Assembly: GCA_030374765.1 (NCBI GenBank)
Contig: JARGXX010000115.1
Span: 62,001 to 126,000 of the forward strand
Source: Agarophyton chilense
Taxonomy: Eukaryota > Rhodophyta > Florideophyceae > Gracilariales > Gracilariaceae
Length of the DNA: 64,000 nucleotides
Reading direction: 5' to 3'
The position numbers and the translations under genes were made by a program. A model generated the notes under the pieces. That model was given only the letters and a program-made list of their open reading frames with translations, had not been told where the DNA came from and did not search any database. Shown here piece by piece: positions 53,384 to 64,000 of the stretch; within the stretch, counting starts at the first letter, position 1, and each line of letters begins with the position of its first letter.

Positions 53384-53495
53384 AACCTCTTTTCGCATCC
53401 GTCCCACTTCCCGTGCAGATCCCCGTCCACTCCGATTCTCTGTTGCTGCACTCACAGCGTCACTCCTCTCTTTTTGACCTCCGTTCGTCTCAACA

Positions 53496-53930
53496 ATGAA
53501 AATCTGTGTTTTCTTCGTCACCATGTTAGCCCTCGGCTTCGCCGCTCCGGTTGCGCGCATGTCGGCTGAAGAATCGGCTACGTATGCAGCATCCGCCTGG
53601 GAGAAGCTTCTTACCGAGTACCTAACAAAGGTTTTTTCGGAGGGCTTCATTGCTTTCACTTCTTCACCGACTTTGATCGGCGGGCCGGGCGGAAACGGCG
53701 GCAACGCTTCTGCAATCGGCGCTATAGTGACAGGCGGCATCGGCGGGCCAGGTATTTCCGGCGACGGAAAAGTCGTCAACGACGGGATCGTCGTCGGTGG
53801 AAACGGCAACTTTTCTGGAAATGTCGCCAACGGTGCAGCTGGAAACGCTTTTGGTGGCAATATCACCGGAACTTTCACCAACGTTGCATCTGCCGGTAAC
53901 GGCGGCCCTGGTGGAGCTGCGAAGCTTTAG
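53496..53930 (+). CDS. Secreted glycine-rich protein, paralogue 2
   Basis: 144 residues. Signal peptide MKICVFFVTMLALGFA, a longer helical linker (SAEESATYAASAWEKLLTEY), then the same glycine-rich domain: GGPGGNGGNASAIGAIVTGG, FSGNVANGAAG, NITGTFTNVASAGNGGPGG. Tandem duplicate of 52336-52737, same strand; the linker has diverged while the repeat domain is conserved. Role unknown; probably extracellular. Stop TAG. Confidence 0.75.
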   Translation: MKICVFFVTMLALGFAAPVARMSAEESATYAASAWEKLLTEYLTKVFSEGFIAFTSSPTLIGGPGGNGGNASAIGAIVTGGIGGPGISGDGKVVNDGIVVGGNGNFSGNVANGAAGNAFGGNITGTFTNVASAGNGGPGGAAKL

Positions 53931-56900
53931 ATGCTTGTGTGTCGATGTCGTTTGCTTAAGAAGGCGGTATTACAATACTTTGGGGGCCCGAATGTGGCCT
54001 TGTACTCCGTTTCATTGTAGCGGCAGAATCGATCTATGCGCTTTGCCCGATGAGTAATTAAAGCAATCCTAATAATTGCCTTCTTCTATATCAGTACCAA
54101 AACGTTGCCGCCAATACACATTACTCTCTTAGTATTCAACAGCGAGTACCACAAAGTGAGTCAAGCTCATCAGGTGAGCGTATATCCCACATCGAGATGA
54201 ACGAGATACTGCAGATACGAAGGTTTCGCTCTCGCTCTAAGCCCTCTCGCTCTCAGCCCTCCCCCCCACGGGACCTGTGCTCGCGGCACCTTACTGTACA
54301 CCTGAGGACACATGCCACAGGCAAGATCGAAATAGAAAATGTGGAGGAATCCTCAATTCAACGGCCAGGTCTTCTGCCTCGGTCAAAAAAAATCAACGAA
54401 AGAATCACCGGCAAAACTTCAAGTTGCAAATCGAGCGAATTTGCCTGCTTGCTGTATGCCCGGGTGACATACAGCAAATTCGTGCCATCTGCGTTTCGGT
54501 TGATATCGAGCATATTTCGTGGCTTCTCCCGCGAAATACGCCATCCCCGTGTTTATTTTGATATCGTAGCATGCCCGAATGGGGAAAATAAAACTGGAAG
54601 TGGAACTAAGAATTTGGACACATACTTATAATAGCTGTTCAAATTATTCAGTCTTTTTTGTTTTGTTTTTATTTCAATCATTTATTGATCGTACTTGTAT
54701 TGTCTGTCAGTACTCTTTTAGTTCCGTTCTCATAACAAAGACCAACTTTCTCCCAGTTGCTAACTATGGATTCGGAAAATGTTAAAATCAAACTGTTCGA
54801 AGAACAACATGACCACAAGCTTTGAAGGAACCGCATTGAAGACGCCCGTGGTGCACAGGGTGTTTGGAAAGTTTATAATAGATCTAAAAATCCCTATTTA
54901 GATAAAGACGAAAAACATGACTTTCAAACAACGATGAAGAAATAAAATGCCATTTTTGTCGCAAAACTCTCCACCAGGCTCTCAGAGTTGTCCAATCAGA
55001 AATCAACTTTTCATGTACAACATTGAAGAAATTGGATGATCGATACGCCTCTATATCAGCAGCTTAAATAATTTCGAAGATATCTGAACTTTTGAATCTT
55101 CCACATTCTTCGCTTGTGAAAATTGTTGGCTGGCGTATTGCTAAAATGGTTGGCATTCTTGAAAAACTCAAAAGCATGGACATAAAGATGACTGATAAAA
55201 TTTCAATTGCTTGGATGGTTTTTTCTGTCGAGGTGATTAAAATACATGCTGTTGTGTGCTTTCATCAAAAAACCACCTTTCGAAGACGAAACACTGGATT
55301 TCTCTAGCCATAAACTCCTTGATACATTCCGCTCTGCCGCAGTAAAAAAAACTTAAAAACTCAACACCGCATTGATGATTTTAAGACGACTCAAACGCGT
55401 ATAATTCTGTGTAGTGATGACTTGAGTTCGTTTTTCTCGACTCAGTCTCTGTTCTTCTGCTTTTTTATATTGATTCAAAGCACGTCTAAATTGTTCTAGA
55501 CGCATATCATTTCCTTTTAAGATAGTTCTTGCGTTTTCTACATAAGTTTTATAGTAGCTTCTATGGGCTTCTATATACGTCTATTATGTAAAGAAGTTCC
55601 CAGTTGCATTCTAAAACCTTCTAGAGATTTCTACAACACACATTTCGGAAAACTTGCAGTACTTTTAAGAAACTAAAACACAACTTTTGCAGTTGTGTGG
55701 TGCTGACAATATCTAGTGCAATGTCCAAAGATGGGATAAACCACGAAAAAGGTGGGAGTCTTCCTCTCATGAGACGAATCCAGCAGGAGAGCCGTTCTAA
55801 CGATTACACGACGTAGTTTGGGTGTAAGACCGATATCAGCCTCGTCCGGTTAATCGAGAAAGGTAGAGTAGATAAGCTGTCCTTAACAAAATGTGTGTAT
55901 GAACTCCAACGAAGCAACGGTTCTAAAGTATTTGCAAACGCAGCGATGCCGTGATGAGCCACAATTGGCAAAAGACTACTTTTAGAGAAACGGGAAAAGA
56001 GAAAAGAAAAAAGAAAAAAATATGAAAAAGAATATAAAAAGAGCAATGTCCACGAGAGTATAGGTAAAACGAAAATGCCGGAATAACTCTGCCGTGTCTC
56101 ACGTGTCCAACCCGCTACAATGGTCGCCAAAACTACTCCAGTATATTTTGGGCGACGGAACCTTTCGGGAAATAAAGAATTCCAGGAATCCCGTCCGTAG
56201 ATCGTTGTAATTCACAATGAAACCACAAATGTCTCTGGCCCGAAAAACTTGGCCTCAAAAAGGCCAACTTGACCTCATATGAAACCAAAAGTTCTCATAG
56301 CAAGTAACTGAATTTTGACAAGGATTTTTATTTTCCAATTCACAGCAGTTATAGACATTTTTGAGGACCAACAAAATTAGAAATTATTCATCCTTGTTCT
56401 TCGATTCTAGTTGGCTACAGTGTCTTCGTCTTGAAGTGTGGAGATCGCTGCTGTTTTGACTCGCGCCGATTTCTCTGATTTTCAGAGCTTGTGTTTGAGT
56501 TTCAGTTCATTGCTGCTGTAACCCCACCAGACTGAATTTCAAACTCATACAGGTGCAGTGAGAGGTAAAGGTTCGTCATTCTCCCGGAATCAGATACTTC
56601 CAGAAGACCTTCGTAGTTTCTCCGGAAAGTCGATCGGCTCAACCCGGGATTCGATCGATGAACTTGTTCGACGTTGAAAACATAAGGAATGCCGCTTGGT
56701 TGCATCATCCATCCAGAGATTGTCAAATATTTCTTGGTTGACATTTCACTGATATTGTAAAAAAAGCGGTATGAAGATCTCTATGAAACACATCAATATC
56801 TTTGAAACATGTTGTCCGATATAGGTGTTGGACCACTGGTGCCCGATGTTGTCGGATATGGACGTTTGGTTACTGTTGCCCGATACGTAAGCTTGGCCCC

Positions 56901-58895
56901 GGCGGTCCAAGACATACGCTTGGCCTACTTTGTCCGATACGGACTTTTGCTTTCTACACCGCGCTCAATTTGGAGCACTGGGTCAGTGCAGCACTACTTT
57001 GTCTTTGTTTTGAAACTAGAAGGCTGAGGCGAAGTAGCTAAAACGAGTAGTACTTAAAACCCTAGTAGAGAGACACCACGACAGTAAATCGTTGCTAGCT
57101 TCGACACACTAACTTCTGCATCTACGATAAGAAAACATACGTCATACTTGAGATCTCGACATCTCCAAAAAATCCAATGATCTTCAGAAGGACATCCAAA
57201 ATGCTCTATGGACGCCCTAAAGATATTCAGAAGATGATAATAAAAGATATGTAGTAGATGTCCAGTGCTTATTTATTTGATATACTGGTAATATCCAAAA
57301 TAGTCTCCCGAAAATGCAATCCACGAAATATCACAAAGATATCTGTTGCACATCTCATGAAAATATTATTGCACGATATTGTTGAGTTCTGGGTTCTGTT
57401 TGACGGATATTGATCGCTGGATAGTTACAGTAACGCGATGTAAACAGAGGATTCGCAAACTCCGAAAAAAAGAAATAGGGCACACTCACTGCGTTACTTT
57501 CTTCTCTGGTGAGTTGCCTCTCAAGAATGAGCGGCTTTTATGCGAACCCCCGCCAAACCAGATGAAGACTAGTTTGACGGTGTTGTGTTGACTGTGTCGT
57601 CAGCGGTTCTAATGGTTTCTGTCGTAATGTAGAATACACTCGCAAGAACTATTTTTTTGTAATACCCAACCCAGTTACTGTACCAGCGCAATGCCAGATC
57701 AAAGTGCGGCCATCAGAAAAACAGCGCTCATTTGCGGTTCGCATACAGACCGTCGGGCAATAATGCTGCGCTAGTAGGAACAAGATTCATGACAACGCGC
57801 AAGCGGTGAAATGACGAAGTCGTATGAATCCACCCTGACAAAGGTTGCACTTATGTGTTGATTGTTACGCACCCTCGCATCCCCTATATTGGTCATCAAC
57901 TCAAACAGCCTAGCTGCATTAGATCTCAATCTAGAAGTAGTACCACCATAGCGTTACAGCAACCGAAGGACACAGGAGCCGCCTTGGGCATCTACCCGAA
58001 CGCGGCAGTATCAAAGCGCGGTTCCGATTTAAAACTTTGCAGTGGGAGGCATCTGTGAAGAGAATCGAAAAGTCTTTGGGCCTATTCTTTTTTCTGCGTG
58101 ATAGTGGTCCGGTTATACTACATTACTCGTCCTGATCAACCTGACGAAAGCAATTTTTTCCCTGTCATGGAAAATGAAAGCACGTGAGATGAGTGGCGGC
58201 GACCGTGTAAGACGAACGGACATTTTTGTTCGCGAAGAGGCCAAGTTCGTTCCAAGAGAGTGGCAGCTGGTGAGAGAAAAGGATAAGGAGCAGTCGCGAG
58301 CGAGCTGATAGTAGCGGAAGTCCTTTTCGAGCTTTTTTTCGCACATTTGGCAAGAAATAGGGCAGCTAAGGTCGCCCCTCCGGTTATCTCTCATCTCTAG
58401 TTAACTAAGTTCGCCGAGGATCTCGAGTGAGCTCTCTGGAGCTCGCCTGGGCGGATTGTTGAGGCTCAGTGAAAGAGGCCACACATGATACACGTTGCTG
58501 ACCTTCCATAGTGTCAACTCACTTCGATCTGGAAGAAAATACTTGTGAGCGCCATCTTTTGGATGATACGGAGAGGGTTAAACTAGAGAATAAATGTAAG
58601 CGACAATGTAAGTCTTTTGTCACTGATAATCCCAAATAGATGAATGTGATATTCTTGTTTTAAAATGAACTTTTTTTTCTTGATTTACTGAAAACAGAGG
58701 GATGCGATCGCCGTTGTTGTTTGAGGCTGCCATTTTTACAACAGATTACAGATGCATAAGTAAAAGTATACAATACAATAAACGAACGCCACGCAATTCT
58801 TCACCTGGAGGAAATACAAAAGGCTAAGCGGTCGTCGAAGTCACACACGAAAGATGAAGTCAACTGCGATCAGCGATCATAATATCGCTTCCCGT
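53931..58895. other. Intergenic region
   Basis: No supported gene. The 144-residue frame at 54197-54631 and minus-strand frames at 55804-56130 and 56502-56744 lack motifs and have biased composition. A hairpin lies at 54436-54481 and degenerate short repeats at 56813-56950. AT-rich and otherwise featureless. Confidence 0.45.
54436..54481. repeat. Inverted repeat / hairpin
   Basis: TGCTGTATG at 54450-54458 and CATACAGCA at 54468-54476 pair with a 9-nt loop; outer CGAATT and AATTCG extend the stem with an 8-nt bulge on one side. Confidence 0.5.
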
Positions 58896-59830
58896 TTACC
58901 CGAAGTTCATCTCGGAGAGCTTTGTTTCGCTGATATCTTCAAAATTAAACCAAATTCTTCCGGTGAAGAGAATCAATTGCAGCGCCCAAGTCTGGATGCT
59001 CTCTTTGTTGGTGAGCGGGTCTGAATGGTTCGCATGACCTGGAATCTATGAAATCTTATCGACACCACTGGTCTGAAATTCAAAGTGTATGCAAGCGACA
59101 TCGCCACGAATTGACATGTCTGTCGAGTTCTTTTGAGCCGTAAGCGAGGAAAAGCGATCTTTAGAGTCGACAGCTATTCGCAGCTTAATATCCATATCCT
59201 GTAGCTCAGTGTCAGCTTTCGAAATCATCTTGCTTTTATCAATTCCTTCCGATGCGGAAAGAATTTCAGAAGCAGGTACACTCTTGACCGACCACTTGGG
59301 CTGGCGTGACATCTATGACACAGGGTGATAGATAGCGTTGTTCTCCATCTCCTCAATTAACAACCCAGTGAAGACTTCAAGTTGTCCGGCTTCCTCTATA
59401 CGTGAAGCATCAGTAAACACTAGAACACTTAGTTCATGCTTAGCTTTGTCGGGTACGATATTGTCGTGCTGAGCTTCTTATGCTTGCGGAGTACTTTTGA
59501 CTGTTCGATTAGGTAGCAATCCTTCAGGTTCAGCGCGTTTTGCTGGAGATAACTCGCATATAAAGAGAAAAACGGAGAGGCTGCAGTGCCAATCCAGCCG
59601 ACCGAATTATCCGCTGATGCAAACATATATTTCTCAATCTGGGTGAGTTTTTGATCAAACTGCTTGCGTCGTTGCCGTTAGAAGGGATACCCAGTGACGG
59701 ATTCAAAAATATCGTCAGCATTGGACTCAATGGTGCAATCGCCATTTTGAACTGTGTTGATGCCGAAAAATTACAGCTTTCCAGGGCCCTGTTCAATGTC
59801 ACCAAACTTGAATTTGTTGGCAGTAGTGAC
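58896..59830 (-). pseudogene. Element F: copia-like RT end and RNase H relic
   Basis: Minus strand, several frames. From right to left: GDIEQGPGKLQFFGI (matches GTIVYGPGRVQFYGL of A), SVGWIGTAASPFFSLYASYLQ (59429-59626), then RNase H with VDSKDRFSSL and STDMSIRGDV (59046-59312), DPLTN and a C-terminus ending at TAA 58896-58898. It is the A/B/C family, not the canonical copia type of G. Its RT start is missing where the G LTR begins. Confidence 0.7.
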
Positions 59831-59839
59831 TTCCATGGA

Positions 59840-59987
59840 GGAAGCCGTTCACTCGGTCTTGTCCTTTACTTAAAGTGGTGCTCCTGTGCACGGTTTGTCT
59901 ACTGATATCGGAGGGAAACTAATCGATAACGCCCGAGGGTGACGATGCTTACTTGGCCTACCGATCTTACTTGGCCTACCGATAACA
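59840..59987 (-). repeat. 3' LTR of element G (partial limits)
   Basis: On the minus strand starts TGTTATCGG after the polypurine tract CTAAGGGGGAA (59988-59998). Near its start is a perfect 18-bp tandem duplication (59948-59965, 59966-59983). The left end is uncertain because the 5' LTR is outside the window; F sequence starts by about 59830. Confidence 0.55.
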
Positions 59988-59999
59988 TTCCCCCTTAGG

Positions 60000-62177
60000 T
60001 CAAGGCGTGCAAAAAATGGATGAAATTGAATGGAGCCCTATCATAGCTCTCAGCGTTGCGAGTTTAGATCCATAAACCGGCTTTGTCAGTGGGTCAAACA
60101 CGTTGTGCTCGCTAGAGACAAAGTGAAATTCCACCAGTCCTTTCTTCGTGTAATCGCGTACGGCCATTGTCGAAACGTCTATGTGCTTATTCTTGTCTGT
60201 CAGCTGGTCTTCTCTAGTCATGGTTAATGCGCGTGTGTTGTCCCCAAGGATCTTTATGGTGTCTTGGGGTTCGCCCATGTCGTTCATGGCTTTCTTCAAC
60301 CACAGAGCTTCACGTGCTGCGTTGCATTCCGCAATGACTTCAGCTTCGGCGGTGCTCAAAGCTACGACGCTCTGTTTCTGTGAGCGCCAAGACACCGCTC
60401 CACTCCCGAGGAAGAAGACGTAGGCACCAGTTGACTTTCGGTCCGAATGCTTCGGAGCCCAATCGCTGTCACAGTATCCCATCACACTGTGTGTACCACT
60501 CGTTCCACTTGAGCAATACTGAATACCGTAGTCCGTGGTTCCCTTCAGGTATCTAAGCACACACTTTGCCAACTCCCAGTGTGCCTCGGAATAGGCGTGC
60601 ATGAAACGCGACAAGAAAGAAACCGAGAACTGGATGTCAGGGCGTGTGCCATTAGCCGAGTATGACAGAGCTCCCACGAGCTCACGGAAGGGAACTTTCG
60701 GATTGTTCTGTGGTGGGAGGGTTAGATTGGCAGATGCTAAAATGGGAGCACCGGATGATTTGCACTCTTTCATCGAGAACTTTTTCAGAGTGTCCTTGAC
60801 GTACTGTCGCTGAGTAATTGTGGCCATGCGGTTCCGGGTGTCCAAAAGCACTTCAATGCCGAGAAAATGTCTAACTTGGCCGAGATCCCGAACTTCAAAC
60901 CTCGGAGAAAGTTTGGAGACCAACCACGAGTGTCCTTCGTTTCCCTTGCAGGCGGTTAGTAGATCATCCACATATACAAGAACGTAGAGTTTTCCAAACT
61001 CGGCTTTCTCGGTCACAAAAAGGCTGGGGTCCGATTTCCCCTTCGTAAAGCCAATGTCTTCAAGAACCTTCGAGAATACCATATAGAATGCTCTTGGCGC
61101 CTGTTTTAAACCATACAGGGATTTGAGCAGCTTCCAGACTGTTCCCGGGGCATTGCCAAATTCTTTCTTGAGTTCATCAGGTAGCTGCGGCGGTTTCACG
61201 TAAATCTCCTCTTCTAGGTCTCCGTAGAGAAACGCAGTCTTAATATCGATGTGCCTTAACTCGAGATTGGCATTGACAGCGTGTGCGACAAGAATCCGGA
61301 AGGTTGATAGTCGGGAAACTGGTGCGAAGACCTCCGAGAAGTTTATGCCGTACTTCTGTTTGAATTCTTTAGCTACGAACCTTGCCTTATATCTCATGAT
61401 CTCGCCCTTTTCGTTGCGCTTTATATCGAATATCCATTTAGACGGAATGGATTCAGCATGTTCTGGTAACCGTTCCTCGGTAAATACAATTCGCTCCGTT
61501 AGGGACTGCAGTTCTGATTTCATTGCGTCAATCCACTTGGCCCGGTCTTTGCCTTCCATGGCCTCGTGAGCGGTGGCTGGTGCAGCACGTGATGTTTTTG
61601 CAATGTGGTCTATGGTCAGGAATGCAAGAGCGCTATAACTCGACATCCAAGGCAGCGCGTTTCGTGCCTTCTCGGTTGGCTGTCTTTTACGTCCACTCCG
61701 TCGTGTTGTCTCTGCCGGGGTTTCGTTTTCACTGACTGTGTGAGGTGCTGACTCCGGTAACTCTTCAGCGATTTCACCGTTTCCTATGTCACTGGCGGTG
61801 TTAAAGTCGGCATGAATAATGTCTACCAACTCATTGCTGTGCACCTCCTCTTCTGCCTCTCTTGGGTGTTGTTTCTCGCTTTCGTCGAAGCGTACGTCAT
61901 GGGATGTGTATATTCTGTTTCTTTCCGGCACATACACACGGTAGCCTGAGGGTTCGTATCCGACTAGTACCCCATTCCAAACCTTCCCGTCGAATTTCGT
62001 TCGGCGTTGATTCGGTGGGCGCATCATGTACGCCTTACAGCCGAAGACTTTTAAGTTGGAAAGATTTGGTCGAGTTCCCGTGAGAGCCTCGTGTGGTGTT
62101 CGGTTCTTGTACTTGGGGTGAGTGGACTTTGTGAGACACCGGTTTCGAACGTAATTGGCGGTGCTCAATGCTTCTTC
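60000..62177 (-). CDS. Element G reverse transcriptase and RNase H
   Basis: Same frame as the upstream gag-integrase part, after UAG 62178-62180. Starts with the integrase C-terminal region (TANYVRNRCL, PHEALTG, FGCKAYM), a hydrophilic linker, then RT: KARFVAKEFKQKYGI, LRHIDIKTAFLYGDLEEEIY, LLKSLYGLKQAPRAFY, and the active site YVDDLL. RNase H: GYCDSDWA, KQSVVALSTAEAE, LGDNTRALTM, KHIDV. It ends with DPLTKP and TGA at 60000-60002. About 725 codons with no other stop. Confidence 0.92.
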   Translation of the reverse strand, partial: EEALSTANYVRNRCLTKSTHPKYKNRTPHEALTGTRPNLSNLKVFGCKAYMMRPPNQRRTKFDGKVWNGVLVGYEPSGYRVYVPERNRIYTSHDVRFDESEKQHPREAEEEVHSNELVDIIHADFNTASDIGNGEIAEELPESAPHTVSENETPAETTRRSGRKRQPTEKARNALPWMSSYSALAFLTIDHIAKTSRAAPATAHEAMEGKDRAKWIDAMKSELQSLTERIVFTEERLPEHAESIPSKWIFDIKRNEKGEIMRYKARFVAKEFKQKYGINFSEVFAPVSRLSTFRILVAHAVNANLELRHIDIKTAFLYGDLEEEIYVKPPQLPDELKKEFGNAPGTVWKLLKSLYGLKQAPRAFYMVFSKVLEDIGFTKGKSDPSLFVTEKAEFGKLYVLVYVDDLLTACKGNEGHSWLVSKLSPRFEVRDLGQVRHFLGIEVLLDTRNRMATITQRQYVKDTLKKFSMKECKSSGAPILASANLTLPPQNNPKVPFRELVGALSYSANGTRPDIQFSVSFLSRFMHAYSEAHWELAKCVLRYLKGTTDYGIQYCSSGTSGTHSVMGYCDSDWAPKHSDRKSTGAYVFFLGSGAVSWRSQKQSVVALSTAEAEVIAECNAAREALWLKKAMNDMGEPQDTIKILGDNTRALTMTREDQLTDKNKHIDVSTMAVRDYTKKGLVEFHFVSSEHNVFDPLTKPVYGSKLATLRAMIGLHSISSIFCTP

Positions 62178-63959
62178 CTAAAGTTTTTTTTTCGAGTTCT
62201 TTATGTTGGGGTTCCTCTTTTCTAGATCATGCACGGCTGCTCTTGCCATTTGAACGATTGTTCGGTTTAGCCGCTCGGCCCTTCCATTAGACTCTGGTGA
62301 ATATGGGGCAGTGACCTCATGCTTTATTTGGCGTCTGGCCAGCTTTGCTTCCAATTCTTTGCTGATGAACTCTCCACCTCTATCCGTGCGGATTTTTTGT
62401 ATCTTTTGCACCTTTTTACCTGTGGTGGCTTCAATGTCAGTCAGGAATTCATCGATGCGGGTTGCGACATGATTCTTTTTCTTTAACGGAAGAATCCAAG
62501 ATGCCCCGGTGGCGTCGTCGAGCGCAGCCAGGTTGTATATGTTTCCTTTCAGCGATGGGGGCGATATTTCCCCGATGAGGTCCATATGCACAAGTTCGAG
62601 GGGTGAGTTATGTCGGAATTCGACAGGTTTATGGCTCTTCTTTGTGGCCTTTCCGTGCTCGCACGACTCACAGGCCTGTTCCTCTGGTTTCTTATTTAGG
62701 TCTTCAAGGCCAAGTGCGGCCTCTTCGCGGATCATCTTCTCGATGATTGGTGAGCTGATGTGGCACATTCGAGAGTGCATTAGGTTCATATTCATTGTCA
62801 TCAATGCGTTCGGAGCGTCTCTGTGTCGCAAGCTCTCAATAAATGCAACATTCACCCCCACAGATGATCCGCGCATCACATTGGTGTTGTCCTTAGCAAC
62901 AATTATCTTGTTTTTGTATGGGGATAGAGAGATAAAGTATCCCTTTCTGGTCAGCACGGTTGTTGACATAATATTTGTACGTAGGTTTGGGACAAAGGAC
63001 ACGTTCTGTAACACGACGTCGTGTTGGGCATTGTCTATGATAGATGTTAGCCTGACGTCTCCTTTGCCCTTCACAGCCAAAGATGTCTTTTTGTCTGCCG
63101 TTCCTACTGACGTTTCACAAGTTGCCGGTTTGAAGTTCTCTAGGATGCTCTTCATTGGCGTCATGTGCTCGCTAGTGCAGCTGTCTAAAAACCATGTACT
63201 TCCTTTCGTGGGACCGCCGAGAAAGTCACTTTTCGTCAACATTGCGAATGTTCCAGTGTTGTTTCCACCCTGCCCATCGTGTTCGCCGCCTTTTTTGTTG
63301 CGTGGGTTATGCCAACAGTCTCTTCTCATGTGCCCACGTTTACCACATTGGTGACATATGGTTTCCTGTAATCTTCTCTTTCTTCCGGTGCCTGTGCGGT
63401 CGTTGTTCCGGCGTGTAAAAAAGGATGTCTTTGTGCTGCTGCTGTCCTCAGATTTTCTTTCCTTGAGTTCTTGTTCCTTCTGCTGGAGTCTTGCAACAAC
63501 CTTTAGAAAATCTGGCATTTCATCTCTGGTTATATAAGAGTCTCTCCTCGCCGAATACTCTTCTGGTAGTCCAGCCATTAGTGCCTCACATTTTTCGTCG
63601 TTTGTTAACACCTTCCCAGCCTGCGCCATATTGGTTTCAATTAGCGCGATACGACCAGCATACGCCTGGATTGATTCGTCTTCTTCCAGTCGCATTTGGT
63701 TCATTTTGATTCGCATCGTGTACAGCGCTGCTCTATTTCGCGCCTCGTACTTCTGTTTCAAGGTGTTCCACATTTCTTGAGCAGTGTTCATTCCCATGAT
63801 GACCGGCTTTGCCTTAGATTCAATCGTGCACAGGATCCTGGCCATTGCTTGGTTGTTCTTTTTGTTCCACTCTTTGAAAGCCTTTTCGCTCTCCGGTGGT
63901 ACCTCTTCACCGCTCACATACTGCCACAGATCTTCCCCGATAAGAAGAGGCTTCATCTA
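62178..63959 (-). pseudogene. Element G Gag, protease and integrase
   Basis: 592 codons from ATG 63956. The reading frame continues upstream through TAG 63957-63959 (NYVEWES, stop, MKPLL), so the natural start lies beyond the window. Gag has the UBN2-type region (MWNTLKQKYEARN) and zinc knuckle CHQCGKRGHMRRDC. The protease site reads FLDSCTSEHM, where copia has D-S-G-A; Gly is Cys. Integrase: H-x-x-x-C-H region, CESC, VHMDLIGE, TDRGGEF, GRAERLNRT (D, D, E present). It ends in SKKKL then UAG at 62178-62180, where family members normally have Trp; the frame continues unchanged into RT. Confidence 0.87.
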
Positions 63960-64000
63960 GCTTTCCCACTCCACATAGTTGCTATCTTTCAGGAGGATGA

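Larger units (their letters stand above)
59840..64000 (-). mobile_element. Ty1/copia element G, nearly complete
   Basis: Canonical copia order gag, protease, integrase, RT, RNase H in one frame, polypurine tract and 3' LTR; it runs off the right edge. Two UAG codons (62178-62180 and 63957-63959) and a substitution in the protease active site are the visible defects. Confidence 0.88.

Noticed and set aside
54197..54631. 144-codon ORF
   Set aside because: Basic, low-complexity start and no recognisable domain, promoter or homologue; kept only as part of the intergenic note.
55804..56130. Hydrophobic 108-codon frame resembling a membrane protein
   Set aside because: Produced by a purine-rich run (55990-56040) read on the opposite strand as Phe/Leu/Ser; compositional artefact.
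62178..62186. Frameshift in the poly-A run between the G integrase and RT
   Set aside because: The two ORFs are in the same phase; the break is an in-frame UAG, not a shift.
1..64000. Reassigned stop codon (UAG as sense)
   Set aside because: Host genes at 5792-6454 and 53496-53930 end in UAG at the expected place, and UGA and UAA stops also break elements, so ordinary decay plus possible local readthrough is enough.
1..64000. CRISPR arrays, rRNA or intact tRNA genes
   Set aside because: None seen; the only tRNA-related signals are the primer-binding sites and weak box-like motifs near 28900.

Overview
This window is nuclear eukaryotic DNA. It has TATA-driven, apparently intronless genes with signal peptides, an AATAAA polyadenylation signal, and many LTR retrotransposons, with no bacterial operons or Shine-Dalgarno sites. 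Compact single-exon genes in islands between large nested retrotransposons suggest a red macroalga of the Chondrus type. That assignment is inference; nothing here is diagnostic.

Host genes lie in two islands. At 0.7-6.5 kb are a small CK1/VRK-like kinase and two divergently transcribed paralogues of a secreted cysteine-containing protein. At 52.3-53.9 kb are two tandem paralogues of a secreted glycine-rich protein. In the two paralogue pairs the TATA box lies about 95-120 nt before the ATG.

The rest is mostly retrotransposon DNA. From 6.6 to 27 kb is a three-level nest. Decayed copia-like element C (minus) contains copia-like element A (plus, 8359-25376, TSD ATGAC), which contains Ty3/gypsy element gypsy-1 (minus, 10210-21979, TSD CAAAG). 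From 27 to 33.3 kb are a copia-like gag relic (E) and a decayed relative of the gypsy family (D). Gypsy-2 (plus, 33334-45089) is a second copy of the gypsy-1 family and has no matching target duplication. It abuts copia-like element B (minus, 45.1-48.7 kb), which carries a solo gypsy LTR (46406-47318, TSD AATAG). At the right edge is a nearly full-length canonical Ty1/copia element G (minus) beside a copia-like RT/RNase H relic F.

The gypsy family has an unusual layout. Gag appears to join protease by a -1 frameshift, and a conserved in-frame UAG lies between protease and RT. A chromodomain is encoded as a detached small ORF after pol. A long antisense ORF of about 575 codons, with its own TATA-like sequence, lies between pol and the 3' LTR; it is intact in gypsy-2 and broken in gypsy-1.

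Copia-like elements A and B share a primer-binding site complementary to the anticodon arm of initiator tRNA-Met, and the Gag start codon lies inside that site. They also share a CCHH zinc knuckle and a Tudor-like domain after integrase. So both families carry a putative chromatin-reader module, and several of them are inserted inside other retrotransposons, repeatedly near the protease/integrase boundary of the copia-like family.
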